From Palsa-504 sp963705835 (GTDB lineage Bacteria > Actinomycetota > Actinomycetes > Streptosporangiales > Streptosporangiaceae), in contig CAVPLC010000069.1 of NCBI GenBank assembly GCA_963705835.1, positions 82,087-146,086 on the forward strand: 64,000 bases of DNA, in the 5' to 3' direction. The position numbers were made by a program, and so were the translations under genes. Below the pieces are notes generated by a model. That model saw only the letters and a list, made by a program, of their open reading frames with translations. It was not told where the DNA came from and made no database searches. This document shows positions 55,729-64,000 of this stretch, one piece after another. Position 1 is the stretch's first letter. The number at the start of each line of letters is the position of its first letter.

Positions 55729-56850
55729 ATGCATGTAGACGAATTGCTGCGCACCGCCATGGAGCGCAAGGCTTCCGATCTCCACCTGAAGGTAGGCAAC
55801 TATCCCCATATCCGCGTGGATGGTGAGCTGGTTGCGCTTTCTGACCAGCCGCGCGTCTCTGCCGAGGACATGCTGAACATGGCCTTCAGCATGATGTCCA
55901 ACCGGCAGAAGCAGAAATTCAAGGAAAACGCCGAGCTCGACCTGGCTTACGGCGTGGCCGGACTGGGGCGCTTCCGCGTCAACGTCTATCAGCAGCGCGG
56001 CAACGTAGGCATTGCGTTCCGTGTGATCCCGACCAAGATTCTGCCCCTCGACGAGCTGCACTTGCCGCCCATCGTGGAAAAGATCTGCGATGAGCAGCGT
56101 GGGCTCGTGCTGGTTACGGGCATCACCGGCTCGGGCAAATCCACCACCCTGGCGGCGATGATCGACCGCATCAACTCCAGCCGGCCCGAGCACATCATCA
56201 CCATCGAGGACCCGATCGAGTTTCTGCACCGCGACAAGAAGGGCTTCGTTAACCAGCGCGAGGTCGAAGTCGACACACCGTCGTTCGCTTCGGCATTGCG
56301 CGCCAGCCTGCGCCAGGACCCGGACACCATTCTGGTGGGCGAAATGCGCGACATCGAAACCATCGGCACTGCCCTGCTGGCCGCCGAAACCGGCCACCTC
56401 GTGCTCTCAACCTTGCACACTCTGGACGCAGTCGAGACCGTCAACCGCACCATCGCGGTTTTCCCACCCTCGGAGCAGAAGCAGGTTCGGTTGCAACTGG
56501 CTGCGACTCTAAAAGCCGTGATCAGCCAGCGCCTGGTCAAGCGTTGCGATGGTCCCGGACGCGTGCCGGCAGTCGAGATTCTGATCAGCACCGCCTACAT
56601 CAAGGAATGCATCGTGACCCCGGAGCGTACCCGTCACATCAAGGAAGCGCTCTCGTCCGGCACCTCGCAGTACGGGATGCAGACCTTCGACCAATCGCTC
56701 TACGACCTCTATATGCAAGGTCTGATTTCCTTCGAGGTCGCCATGGAAACCGCCTCCAACCCCGACGACTTCAAGCTGCGCGTACAGGGCATCGCCTCCA
56801 CCGCCGATGCTGCTCGCGATGAGATGCAGCGTGCCGGATACGGCAGATAG
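55729..56850 (+). CDS. pilT: Type IV pilus retraction ATPase PilT
   Basis: 373 residues from ATG 55729 (MHVDELLRTAMERKASDLHL); an in-frame ATG-like start 27 bp upstream is less likely. Walker A is VTGITGSGKSTTLAAMIDRI, Asp box IITIEDPIEFLHRDK, Walker B RQDPDTILVGEMRD, His box AAETGHLVLSTLHTLDAVET. The C-terminal AIRNLIRE-like motif of canonical PilT is replaced by ERTRHIKEALSSGTSQYGMQ. It hydrolyses ATP to depolymerise the pilus for twitching motility and DNA uptake. No other pil genes are nearby, usual for Acidobacteriota. Confidence 0.94.
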   Translation: MHVDELLRTAMERKASDLHLKVGNYPHIRVDGELVALSDQPRVSAEDMLNMAFSMMSNRQKQKFKENAELDLAYGVAGLGRFRVNVYQQRGNVGIAFRVIPTKILPLDELHLPPIVEKICDEQRGLVLVTGITGSGKSTTLAAMIDRINSSRPEHIITIEDPIEFLHRDKKGFVNQREVEVDTPSFASALRASLRQDPDTILVGEMRDIETIGTALLAAETGHLVLSTLHTLDAVETVNRTIAVFPPSEQKQVRLQLAATLKAVISQRLVKRCDGPGRVPAVEILISTAYIKECIVTPERTRHIKEALSSGTSQYGMQTFDQSLYDLYMQGLISFEVAMETASNPDDFKLRVQGIASTADAARDEMQRAGYGR

Positions 56851-56863
56851 CGCCGTCCCTTTT

Positions 56864-56938
56864 TTACCGCCGAGAGGCCGAGCACGCCGAGTCGAATGCC
56901 ACGGAAATCCCTCTGCGATCTCGGCGTCTCGGCGGTAA
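56864..56938. repeat. Intergenic imperfect inverted repeat (TTACCGCCGAGACGCCGAG type)
   Basis: Arms 56864-56891 and 56911-56938 pair with few mismatches (TTACCGCCGAGA with TCTCGGCGGTAA). This is a second well-known style of intergenic repeat in Acidobacteriota. It lies just after pilT and can act as a terminator or be a REP-like mobile unit. Confidence 0.75.
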
Positions 56939-56973
56939 ATAACTTTCCGCCCGATTTGTGTTGAAATATCCCG

Positions 56974-57501
56974 GTGGCCTTCCAGCGCAAGAAAATCTAC
57001 GACCACTCCACGCTCTACGAATATGCCGTCGGCGCGCTTGCGCGCAAAATGCGCAGTGTGGCTGAACTCAAGCGGCTGCTGCGGCAACGCCTGCCCGCAG
57101 GCGGGGAGAGCGAACCTCTAGTCGAGGCGGTGGTTGCACTTTTGAAAGAACAGAGATACCTCAACGACACGGCCTATGCCGGCGCTTACTCTTCGTATCG
57201 CAAGGAAAACCAGAAATTCGGGCGGCTGCGCGTCGTATCCGACCTGAAGGTGCGAGGTGTGCACGCTGACGTAATCGCGAAGGCTGTGGGTTCTGCTTAT
57301 GCCGGCACAGACGAGGAGAAGCTTGCCCGCGAACACCTGCGCCGCAAACGCATGAAAAAGCCGGCGAATGCCAAAGATGCCGCGCGCATCTACCGCGCGC
57401 TGATGCGTGCTGGCTACACCAGCCGCACGATCATCCGCATCCTGAAGCAATGGGATGTGGACGACGAAGTGCTCACCGTGCTGGAGTCGGAACAACCCTG
57501 A
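56974..57501 (+). CDS. recX: Regulatory protein RecX
   Basis: 175 residues from GTG 56974. Three-helix RecX repeats: TLYEYAVGALARKMRSVAEL with the LxxR pattern, VVALLKEQRYLNDTAYAGAY, and RRKRMKKPANAKDAARIYRA with GYTSRTIIRILKQW. RecX binds RecA filaments and limits recombination. It precedes recN by 51 bp, so the two may be one DNA-repair operon. Confidence 0.88.
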   Translation: MAFQRKKIYDHSTLYEYAVGALARKMRSVAELKRLLRQRLPAGGESEPLVEAVVALLKEQRYLNDTAYAGAYSSYRKENQKFGRLRVVSDLKVRGVHADVIAKAVGSAYAGTDEEKLAREHLRRKRMKKPANAKDAARIYRALMRAGYTSRTIIRILKQWDVDDEVLTVLESEQP

Positions 57502-57552
57502 CGCGCGACCGGTTTTCCTCACGCGTGGCTGTGCTATGCTGCCGCAAAAGCA

Positions 57553-59232
57553 ATGGGAAGCGTGCTGCGGGAGCTGCGGGTCGAAAACTACGCTGTCATT
57601 GATAATGTCGCTGTCGAGTTCGCGCCCGGTCTGAACCTGCTCACGGGCGAGACCGGCGCCGGCAAATCCCTCCTGATCGATGCTCTGGCGCTGCTCCTGG
57701 GCGAAAAATCGTCGTCTGACATGGTCCGCCACGGGGCGGAAAAAGCGGTCGTGTCGGCCGTGTTCGAGTCCGATGGTGCAGCCGTGAAGGTGCTCGACGC
57801 GAACGGCATCGATTGCGCCGAAGGCGAGATCATCCTGCGGCGGGAGATCGCCGCCGGCGGCAAGAACCGCGTCTTCGTCAACAACCAGCCGGCCACGGTG
57901 GCGGTGCTGAAGCTGCTGGCGCCGCATCTGGCGGCGGTGCATGCGCAGATGGAGTCGCTGCTGGCGTTCGACGGTGCGGCGCGGCTGGAGTTGCTCGACG
58001 CCTTCGCCAGCGTGGAGACGGACTTCACCGAGCAGAAATATCTTCGGTGGCGCGAGCTGCGCGAACGCATCGCCGAGCTCGAGCGCGACGAGCAGGACCG
58101 CTTGCGGCTGGCCGACATGTGGAGCTTCCAGAAAATAGAGATCGAACAGGCCAAACTCCTGCCCGGCGAAGATGAGCGCCTGGAGGCCGAGAAGCGCGTG
58201 CTGGCTAACTCCGAAAAGATTTACGCCGCAGCCATGGGCGCCTGTGAAGCGCTCTACGAGGGCAACGCGGCAGCGGCAGCGTCGTTGCGCGCGGCGGCGA
58301 AGCATTTGGAGGAGCTTGCGCGATACGACGCGAAATTTCAGGAGGCGCTGGCGGCCGTGGAGTCGGCGCGGCTGGCGGTGGAAGACGTCGGCGTAACGGT
58401 GCGCGACTTCGGCGAGCACGTGCAAGCTTCGCCTGAGCGCTTGGAGAAAGTTGAAGACCGGCTGGCGCAGCTCGACCGCCTCAAGCGCAAGTACGGCGCC
58501 ACACTCGCGGATGTGATCGCTTACGGTGAAGAAGTCGCCCGCAAGATGGATGAAGTCGAAAACCGTGACGAGGTCCTCAAGAAACTGCGGCAGGAGCTTG
58601 CCGATGCCGGCGCGGAGTATCTGGAAGCGGGTCGTGCGCTCTCACGCCGGCGTTACCAGGCGGCGCGCAAGCTCGAGAAGCTGGTAGAGTCGGAACTCGA
58701 AGACCTGGCGATGAAGGGCCATTTCAAAGCTGAGGTCAGCGGCTCGGATGAGCCGGAGAACTGGTCGTCGGCGGGCTTCGATCGCGTCTCGTACCTGATC
58801 GCTACCAATCCCGGCGAGCCGCTGCGTCCGGCAGAGCAGATCGCATCGGGGGGCGAACTCTCGCGCGTGATGCTGGCGCTGAAGGTGAGCGTGGAAAGCG
58901 GCGCGAGCACAAAAAGAAAACGCAGACGCACACTGGTGTTCGATGAGATCGATACCGGCATCGGTGGCCGCACAGCCGAAGCTGTAGGCAAGAAGCTGCG
59001 CGCTCTGGCGCGGGCTCACCAGGTAGTGTGCATCACACACCTGCCGCAGATCGCTGCCTTCGCCGACCATCATTATCTGATCGAAAAGCGCGAAGCGGGC
59101 GGACGCTCCCGCACCACGGTGCGCCGCCTCAAAGACGACGAGCGCCAGGAAGAGATCGCCCGCATGCTGAGCGGCGCGCGGCTGACGGAGACCTCGCGAA
59201 AACACGCCGAGGCCATGCTCAAGAATGCGTAA
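57553..59232 (+). CDS. recN: DNA repair protein RecN
   Basis: 559 residues. SMC-like architecture: N-terminal Walker A LLTGETGAGKSLLIDALALL, coiled coils in the middle (~150-370), ABC signature IASGGELSRVMLALK, Walker B TLVFDEIDTGIGGRTAEAVG and the H-loop VVCITHLPQIAAFADHHYLI. It holds broken DNA ends together during recombinational repair. ATG 57553 fits the family start MLRELRVENYAVI by offset; GTG 57562 is another option. Confidence 0.94.
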   Translation: MGSVLRELRVENYAVIDNVAVEFAPGLNLLTGETGAGKSLLIDALALLLGEKSSSDMVRHGAEKAVVSAVFESDGAAVKVLDANGIDCAEGEIILRREIAAGGKNRVFVNNQPATVAVLKLLAPHLAAVHAQMESLLAFDGAARLELLDAFASVETDFTEQKYLRWRELRERIAELERDEQDRLRLADMWSFQKIEIEQAKLLPGEDERLEAEKRVLANSEKIYAAAMGACEALYEGNAAAAASLRAAAKHLEELARYDAKFQEALAAVESARLAVEDVGVTVRDFGEHVQASPERLEKVEDRLAQLDRLKRKYGATLADVIAYGEEVARKMDEVENRDEVLKKLRQELADAGAEYLEAGRALSRRRYQAARKLEKLVESELEDLAMKGHFKAEVSGSDEPENWSSAGFDRVSYLIATNPGEPLRPAEQIASGGELSRVMLALKVSVESGASTKRKRRRTLVFDEIDTGIGGRTAEAVGKKLRALARAHQVVCITHLPQIAAFADHHYLIEKREAGGRSRTTVRRLKDDERQEEIARMLSGARLTETSRKHAEAMLKNA

Positions 59233-59292
59233 TTTGTGATTTGAGCCGTTCGAATAGCCCAACGCCTCAATCTCCTTTATCCTTCCCCTGTT

Positions 59293-60774
59293 ATGTCCAC
59301 GCTTGTTGAATGTGTTCCCAATTTTTCCGAGGGCCGCGATCGCGCCAAGGTAGACGCCATCATCGACGCCATGAAGGCGCCCGGCGTCTATCTGCTCGAC
59401 CGCGAGATGGACGCCGACCACAACCGATGCGTCATCACGCTGGTGGGCGACCGCGAGGCGATCGCCGAGGCTGCCATTCGCGGCGTCGGCCGCGCTGCCG
59501 AGCTCATCGACCTGACCCGGCATCAAGGGGCGCACCCGCGCATGGGCGCCGCCGACGTGATTCCCTTCATTCCCATCGAGGGCTTGGCGCTTGAGGATTG
59601 CGTTGCCATCGCGCATCAAGTCGGCGCGGAGATCTGGAAGCGCTACCAGATTCCGGTCTATCTCTACGAGGCCGCCGCCGCCACGCCCGAGCGCCAGAAC
59701 CTGGAAAACATCCGTCGCGGACAATTTGAAGGAATACGTGACGAAATCGCCACCAACCCGGCGCGCCGCCCGGACTTCGGCGAGCCGCGCATTCATCCCA
59801 CGGCGGGCGCGACCGTAGTGGGTGTGCGGAAGTTCCTCATCGCCTACAACATCTATCTGAACACCGCCGACGTCGAGATCGCCAAGCAGATCGCCAAAGC
59901 GGTGCGCTTCTCAAGCGGCGGGCTGCGTTATGTGAAGGCAGCCGGCTTCCCCGTGCGCGGGCTGGCGCAGGTCTCGATGAACCTCACCGACTTTGAACAG
60001 ACGCCCATTGCTCGCGTCTTCGAGTTCGTGCGCCGCGAGGCCGCGCGCTACGGGGTGATGCCGGCGTTCAGCGAGGTCGTGGGGCTCATCCCCAAGAAAG
60101 CCCTGGAGATGGCCTCGGAGTGGTTCTTGCAGATTGAGAACTTCGATTCTTCGCTGATTCTGGAGAACCGCCTGCAGGCGATCATGGGCGGCAAGATCGC
60201 AGTGGGCGGATTGCGCGCAGGCGTCGAACCGTTCGTCGAGCAGCTGGCCGCGCCCACCGCCACGCCCGGCGGCGGCAGCGCAGCGGCGGCGGCAGGCGCG
60301 ATGGCCGCGGCGCTGGCAGCGATGGTCGCCGGCATGTCGTGCGGCAAGAAGAATTTCCTGCAGTACGAGCGCGAACTGAGCGACGCCCTCGCACGGCTGA
60401 GCACTCTGCGCGAGGAACTCAAAGCTGCCATCGACGCCGACGCCGCGTCCTACGAGGCAGTGATGAAGGCCTACAAGCAGGCAAAATCGACGACGTCGGC
60501 CGACGGTGACGTCGTCATCGCGGAAGCTCTCAAGGGCGCGACCAACGTGCCCTTGGGCGTGGCCGAGCGAGCGCGCGAGGTTGAGCAGATCGTCGAATCG
60601 CTCAAGCCGATTACCAATCCCAAAATGGCATCCGACCTGACCGTCTCCGCCGCGCTGGCCAAAGCGGCGCTGACCGGCGCGCTGGCCAATGTGGAAATCA
60701 ATTTGCCCGATTTAGATGATGCGGCTTTTGTGGAGCGGGTGCGCAATCGGACAGCGGCCTTGAAAAAGGCATGA
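59293..60774 (+). CDS. ftcD: Bifunctional glutamate formimidoyltransferase / formimidoyl-THF cyclodeaminase
   Basis: 493 residues from ATG 59293. Residues ~1-300 are the formimidoyltransferase (LVECVPNFSEGRDRAKVDAI, HQGAHPRMGAADVIPFIPIE with the catalytic His, RGLAQVSMNL). Residues ~310-493 are the cyclodeaminase four-helix domain (LAAPTATPGGGSAAAAAGAM, GKKNFLQYERELSDALARLS, ITNPKMASDLTVSAAL). It passes the formimino group from formiminoglutamate, a histidine-breakdown product, to tetrahydrofolate and then releases ammonia. Fusion order is as in animals and some bacteria. Confidence 0.93.
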   Translation: MSTLVECVPNFSEGRDRAKVDAIIDAMKAPGVYLLDREMDADHNRCVITLVGDREAIAEAAIRGVGRAAELIDLTRHQGAHPRMGAADVIPFIPIEGLALEDCVAIAHQVGAEIWKRYQIPVYLYEAAAATPERQNLENIRRGQFEGIRDEIATNPARRPDFGEPRIHPTAGATVVGVRKFLIAYNIYLNTADVEIAKQIAKAVRFSSGGLRYVKAAGFPVRGLAQVSMNLTDFEQTPIARVFEFVRREAARYGVMPAFSEVVGLIPKKALEMASEWFLQIENFDSSLILENRLQAIMGGKIAVGGLRAGVEPFVEQLAAPTATPGGGSAAAAAGAMAAALAAMVAGMSCGKKNFLQYERELSDALARLSTLREELKAAIDADAASYEAVMKAYKQAKSTTSADGDVVIAEALKGATNVPLGVAERAREVEQIVESLKPITNPKMASDLTVSAALAKAALTGALANVEINLPDLDDAAFVERVRNRTAALKKA

Positions 60775-60898
60775 GGACTGCGAGCTAAGTCTCCGGCGCC
60801 CGTAATTGCGGCTCAGGCACGTGGCGCGCTGCGCTTGAGACCTAAGGTGTTTGCCTGAACGCTCTCCGACTTATTTCACGCTACAATCAAAGGAAATA

Positions 60899-61537
60899 AT
60901 GGAGCAGACCATGGCACCGCCCAAGAAAACAGGCAACGGACATCGGCCCAACAGGATACGTTTTGTCATGCTCGATGCCGACATTAGTGACGGGAATCTC
61001 TCAGAACTGACGCAGGCGATTTCAACCGCCCTTAAACCTCCGAGCTTCGTACGGCAGCTGCCCTCGAACCCGCCCGCGCTGCCAAACCTAGCTGCCGTCG
61101 CTGAGTCGGCGACGGCGGTCGAGGAGGTTCCAGACGCGGAAACACCGGGCGCGGAACTGGAGGAGTCGGCTGGAGATGAGAATGCTAGGACATCGAGGAC
61201 CAGACCCAAGTTCCCGTTGCCGAAGTATTTGCCAGATCTGGATATCAAGGGAGGTGGCACGCCCTTCAAGGAATATGCAGAGGAGAATGACCCGAAAAAG
61301 CAGGTAAAGCGTTATCTTCTCGCGGCGAAGTGGCTCCGGGATCACGGAAACAGTTCGACCATCAACACCGACAAGGTCTATACACTTTTCAGAACTGCCG
61401 GATGGCCACTGGGAATAAAGGATTGGGATGGGCCGTTCCGCGAAGCGGTGAGACGTGACCTAGTGCATCGCACCGGCACGGGTGAGTACACCATCACTCC
61501 CGTCGGGGAAGACTTGCTCCGGAAGTCGGAGGATTAA
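60899..61537 (+). CDS. Unknown protein with winged-helix-like C-terminus, first gene of a HEPN cassette
   Basis: 212 residues from ATG 60899; an in-frame start 48 bp earlier is possible. The N-terminus NRIRFVMLDADISDGNLSEL, TQAISTALKPP looks like a small conserved strand-helix module. A charged, disordered middle leads to a C-terminal ~110-residue domain (KKQVKRYLLAAKWLRDHGNS, DKVYTLFRTAGWPLGIKDWD, DLVHRTGTGEYTITPVGEDL) arranged like a winged helix that could bind nucleic acid. Eight bases separate its stop from the next gene, so the two are co-translated. Not a recognised family. Confidence 0.6.
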   Translation: MEQTMAPPKKTGNGHRPNRIRFVMLDADISDGNLSELTQAISTALKPPSFVRQLPSNPPALPNLAAVAESATAVEEVPDAETPGAELEESAGDENARTSRTRPKFPLPKYLPDLDIKGGGTPFKEYAEENDPKKQVKRYLLAAKWLRDHGNSSTINTDKVYTLFRTAGWPLGIKDWDGPFREAVRRDLVHRTGTGEYTITPVGEDLLRKSED

Positions 61538-61545
61538 TTATTTGA

Positions 61546-62307
61546 ATGGAGCTTCGTGAGTTCGTCGCTGTTGTGTCGGGTTTTGCCCACCTTTCCCAGC
61601 CCGACCAGATTTTGCATTTTGGCTGGTATCTCCACACCCATCGTGACCGTCAGCGCTTCGATCAAGCTGCGATACGCTCTTGCTTCGAAGAACTGAGCAT
61701 GGGCGTCCCGAACCTGAGCCTCCTTTTCACTAGGCTGCTCGCCAGAAGGCCGAAGATAATGCTGGAGGACAGCGCGGGATGCTATCTCGAACACGGAACG
61801 CGGGAGGCACTGGATAACAAGTACGGACAGCACGAGACGACAATCGCAGTGTCGCGAATGCTCAGGGATCTGCCAGGGAAGATCTCGGACGAAGCCGAGA
61901 AACTGTTTCTCTCTGAAGCCGTCACTTGCTACAAGAATCGGGCTTTCCGGGCTGCAATCATAATGGCCTGGAATCTGACTTATGACCACCTGCTGCACTG
62001 GATATTGAAAGATCCGGGGCGGCTTGCGGCCTTTAGTACCCACGTTGCCGGTCGCATCGGGCCCAGGCGGGCAGCGGGACTCAACATCACAAGACGCGAG
62101 GACTTCGAGGAACTTAAAGAGAGTGAGACCATTGATATCTGCAGCTCAGCAGGTCTATTCACCTCAGCCAACACCAAGAAAATCCTCGAAATCCAGCTCA
62201 CCAAGCGCAATATGGCGGCTCATCCGTCTCTCGTTCTTATTGAGGGACCTCAGGCCGACGATACCATCTCAAGTCTGGTCAATAACGTCGTATTGGTACT
62301 GTCTTGA
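61546..62307 (+). CDS. Putative HEPN-domain protein, second gene of the cassette
   Basis: 253 residues from ATG 61546. The helical segment CYKNRAFRAAIIMAWNLTYD, HLLHWILKD looks like the first half of a HEPN domain, and KRNMAAHPSLVL near the C-terminus supplies the R-N-x-x-x-H (RX4H) active motif of HEPN ribonucleases. The N-terminal half has no recognised domain. Coupled to the upstream gene, it suggests a toxin/effector with a nucleic-acid-binding or sensor partner. HEPN proteins of this kind often belong to defence or abortive-infection systems; that is inference. Confidence 0.6.
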   Translation: MELREFVAVVSGFAHLSQPDQILHFGWYLHTHRDRQRFDQAAIRSCFEELSMGVPNLSLLFTRLLARRPKIMLEDSAGCYLEHGTREALDNKYGQHETTIAVSRMLRDLPGKISDEAEKLFLSEAVTCYKNRAFRAAIIMAWNLTYDHLLHWILKDPGRLAAFSTHVAGRIGPRRAAGLNITRREDFEELKESETIDICSSAGLFTSANTKKILEIQLTKRNMAAHPSLVLIEGPQADDTISSLVNNVVLVLS

Positions 62308-62434
62308 GGCGTGGACCAACGGCACGTCCCACCTGTCCCGAAATGTTGTACTCTTTCACCCATGGGCGTGTTGAGGAACCAACCAAAGTTGCCCCTCCGC
62401 ACATCGGATATACATCTCCACGAATGAGGCCTTT

Positions 62435-63374
62435 ATGAAGCGCACGACGTTTCTGCTCGTCATTTTGTCAGTGCTGGCTGCCATTCCCGGCTGGGGAGCG
62501 GCGCTGGGCACGGCAGCCGGTTCGGTGATTCCTTCGGACGTGCAGCAGATCATCACCGTGGACTACCGCCAACTGGCGGCCTCGCCGACGGCGCTGGCGC
62601 TCAAGGCCAAGGTGCTGCCCGACAATCTGAAGAACCTGGAGACCGCGCTGCGCGGAGCGGGCGTCGATCCCGATCAGGATGTGGACTCACTGATCTTCGC
62701 CTCGTTCCGCACCAAGGACAAAGGACTGCGCGTCATCGGCATCGCTCAGGGCCAGTTCAACAAAGCGAAGTTCCTCAAGAATGCGCGCGCGAAGAAGATC
62801 AAGCCCGTCAAGTATCACACTTCGTTTCTCTACCCCATGGGCAGCGGCATGCAGATTACTTTCCTGGATGAGTCCAGCATGCTGTTCGGCGAGAACTCCG
62901 CCGTTCAGGCCTCGCTCGACGCCCGCGACGGCGACGCCGAAAGCATGACCGCTAATACCCGCATGTCCGACCTGGTGCGCTCGGCCGATACCGGCGCGGT
63001 TTGGAGTGTGCTCGACGCCGGAGGCACGCAGAACATGATGCGTTCCACCCTGGGCGACGCCGCTCGCCTGGCCGACTTCGAAACCGTCAAGAAGCGCCTG
63101 CTGGGTTCCACTTACACCATGGACTTCACCCATGGCGTGAAGTTCGACCTCAGCGTGCTGACCTCGGATTCCGATGACCGCAGCCACCATGTCGTCGCTG
63201 CTGCGCGCCGGCATGATGTTCAAGAAGATGAATGCCACCGGAGCGGAGAAGCTGGCGCTGGATAACGTGACCGTGGATAACGACAACGATCATCTGCTGC
63301 TCCACTTCAAGACCGATGACGACAAGTTCCAGTCCCTGTTGCAATCGCCGTTGTTCGCCTCGATCGCAAGATAG
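62435..63374 (+). CDS. Secreted protein of unknown function (frame slip near 63,173)
   Basis: A signal peptide (MKRTTFLLVILSVLAAIPGW, cut near GAALG) precedes ~290 residues of a beta/alpha protein: VIPSDVQQIITVDYRQLAAS, LETALRGAGVDPDQDVDSLI, FASFRTKDKGLRVIGIAQGQ and MLFGENSAVQASLDARDGDA. The end (AATMSSLLRAGMMFKKMNAT, LLLHFKTDDDKFQSLLQSPL) is in the next frame; one extra G in TTCCGATGACC joins TSDS to MTAATMSS. Similar secreted proteins occur in Acidobacteriota without known role. Confidence 0.75.
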
Positions 63375-63380
63375 AAGCTT

Positions 63381-64000
63381 TCAGCGCCTGGGGTCTTTCC
63401 TTATGAGCCGCTTTAGCTTTGCCACATTTCTGCGGTCATCCCCTGGCTTGTCGATGGGCGTTTCCGCAATAAAGGCAGCATCGGCCAATCGAGGATCGTT
63501 CAACAGGCGGCGGAAGGGCGTGACGCCGATCGTTCCCTTACCGATGTGCTGATGGCGATCGAGCTTCGATCCCAAGGCCGCCTTGGCGTCGTTACAGTGC
63601 CACACGGGAATGTTCTTCAGGCCAATGGTCTCGTCAATGTGCTGCAGCGTAGCTTCGTAGCCCTCGGGGGTAACGATGTCATAGCCAGCCACGTGGATAT
63701 GGCAGGTATCGAGGCACGCGGCCGCCGGGATGAACTCGCGCAGCACGCCAACCAGCGCCGCTACCTGCTCGAAGCTCGCGCCCAAGGAGTATTCGGCACC
63801 GGCGGTGTTCTCGACCAGCACGGTTAGGCCTCCCTTGGCAAGGTCGAGACCCGCGGCTGACTCGCGTATGGCGTAGGCTGCCCGCGCCAGGCCTTCTTCG
63901 CGGCTTGCGCCGCGAAACGATCCAGGATGTACGACGAGATACTCGGCGCACAGCGCCAGCGCGCGCTCCAGCTCCCCGCGGAATGCCGCAATCGTCTTGG
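63381..64000 (-). CDS. nfo: Deoxyribonuclease IV (AP endonuclease, Nfo family), C-terminal part
   Basis: The frame is open to the right window edge, so the N-terminal third is outside. Zinc-ligand motifs of the Nfo barrel are present: VVHPGSFRGASREEGLARA, TVLVENTAGAEYSLGASFEQ (Glu), ACLDTCHIHVAGYDIVTP (Asp/His), WHCNDAKAALGSKLDRHQHI (His, Asp, His) and FIAETPIDKPGDDRRNVAKL (Glu). It cleaves DNA 5' of abasic sites in base-excision repair. GTG 63821 is an internal codon. Confidence 0.92.
   Translation of the reverse strand, partial: KTIAAFRGELERALALCAEYLVVHPGSFRGASREEGLARAAYAIRESAAGLDLAKGGLTVLVENTAGAEYSLGASFEQVAALVGVLREFIPAAACLDTCHIHVAGYDIVTPEGYEATLQHIDETIGLKNIPVWHCNDAKAALGSKLDRHQHIGKGTIGVTPFRRLLNDPRLADAAFIAETPIDKPGDDRRNVAKLKRLIRKDPRR

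Overview
The window looks like two unrelated bacterial genomes joined at about 51,250-51,290. The left 51 kb is high-GC DNA of an actinomycete. Its genes include LAL/MalT-type LuxR regulators, an AfsR-like SARP, a PASTA-less Ser/Thr kinase, a SpoIIE/RsbW/STAS partner-switching operon, a G1 glutamic peptidase and DUF1707, GAP-family and RDD proteins. The right 12.7 kb has lower GC and different codon use. Its genes and intergenic inverted repeats fit Acidobacteriota (Clp-like AAA ATPase, ilvE, type II NADH dehydrogenase, pilT, recX, recN, fused ftcD, nfo). At the seam a truncated actinobacterial decarboxylase (N-terminus missing) abuts a truncated ApeA-like gene. A chimeric metagenome contig is the simplest reading.

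Layout, left to right. 0-3.3 kb: end of an acyl-CoA synthetase and a large LuxR regulator. 3.5-9.3 kb: homoprotocatechuate (3,4-dihydroxyphenylacetate) meta-cleavage locus with HpaD, a three-part FAH/RraA/aldehyde-dehydrogenase polypeptide, a divergent second FAH hydrolase and a GntR regulator. 9.3-16 kb: DinB-like protein, membrane protein with lipoprotein repeats, glyoxalase-like protein, hydroxyacid dehydrogenase, remnants of a flavoprotein and a cupin, and a proline-iminopeptidase/APC-permease pair. 16.4-22.3 kb: PspA, G1 peptidase, Ser/Thr kinase, DUF1707 protein, GNAT. 22.4-27.5 kb: a minus-strand operon of SpoIIE phosphatase, RsbW kinase, two STAS antagonists, an unknown protein with a pentapeptide-repeat tail, and an FAD oxidoreductase. 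27.6-36 kb: SARP regulator, polytopic membrane protein, a membrane-tethered ECF sigma factor and a MalT-like regulator. 36-41 kb: GAP protein, K+ channel, RDD protein and a STAND-type ATPase with an extracytoplasmic tail. 41-51 kb: D-aminoacylase-like amidohydrolase, a four-gene envelope/peptidoglycan cluster, a metallo-hydrolase and an Orn/Lys/Arg decarboxylase. 51.3-64 kb: the acidobacterial segment, including an apparent two-gene cassette with a HEPN-type RX4H motif.

About a dozen genes on both sides of the seam are interrupted by single-base frame changes, often in short G/C runs. This density suggests uncorrected sequencing errors more than decay, so I report those loci as one gene each and give the slip position. 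No rRNA, tRNA, CRISPR array or insertion sequence was recognised.
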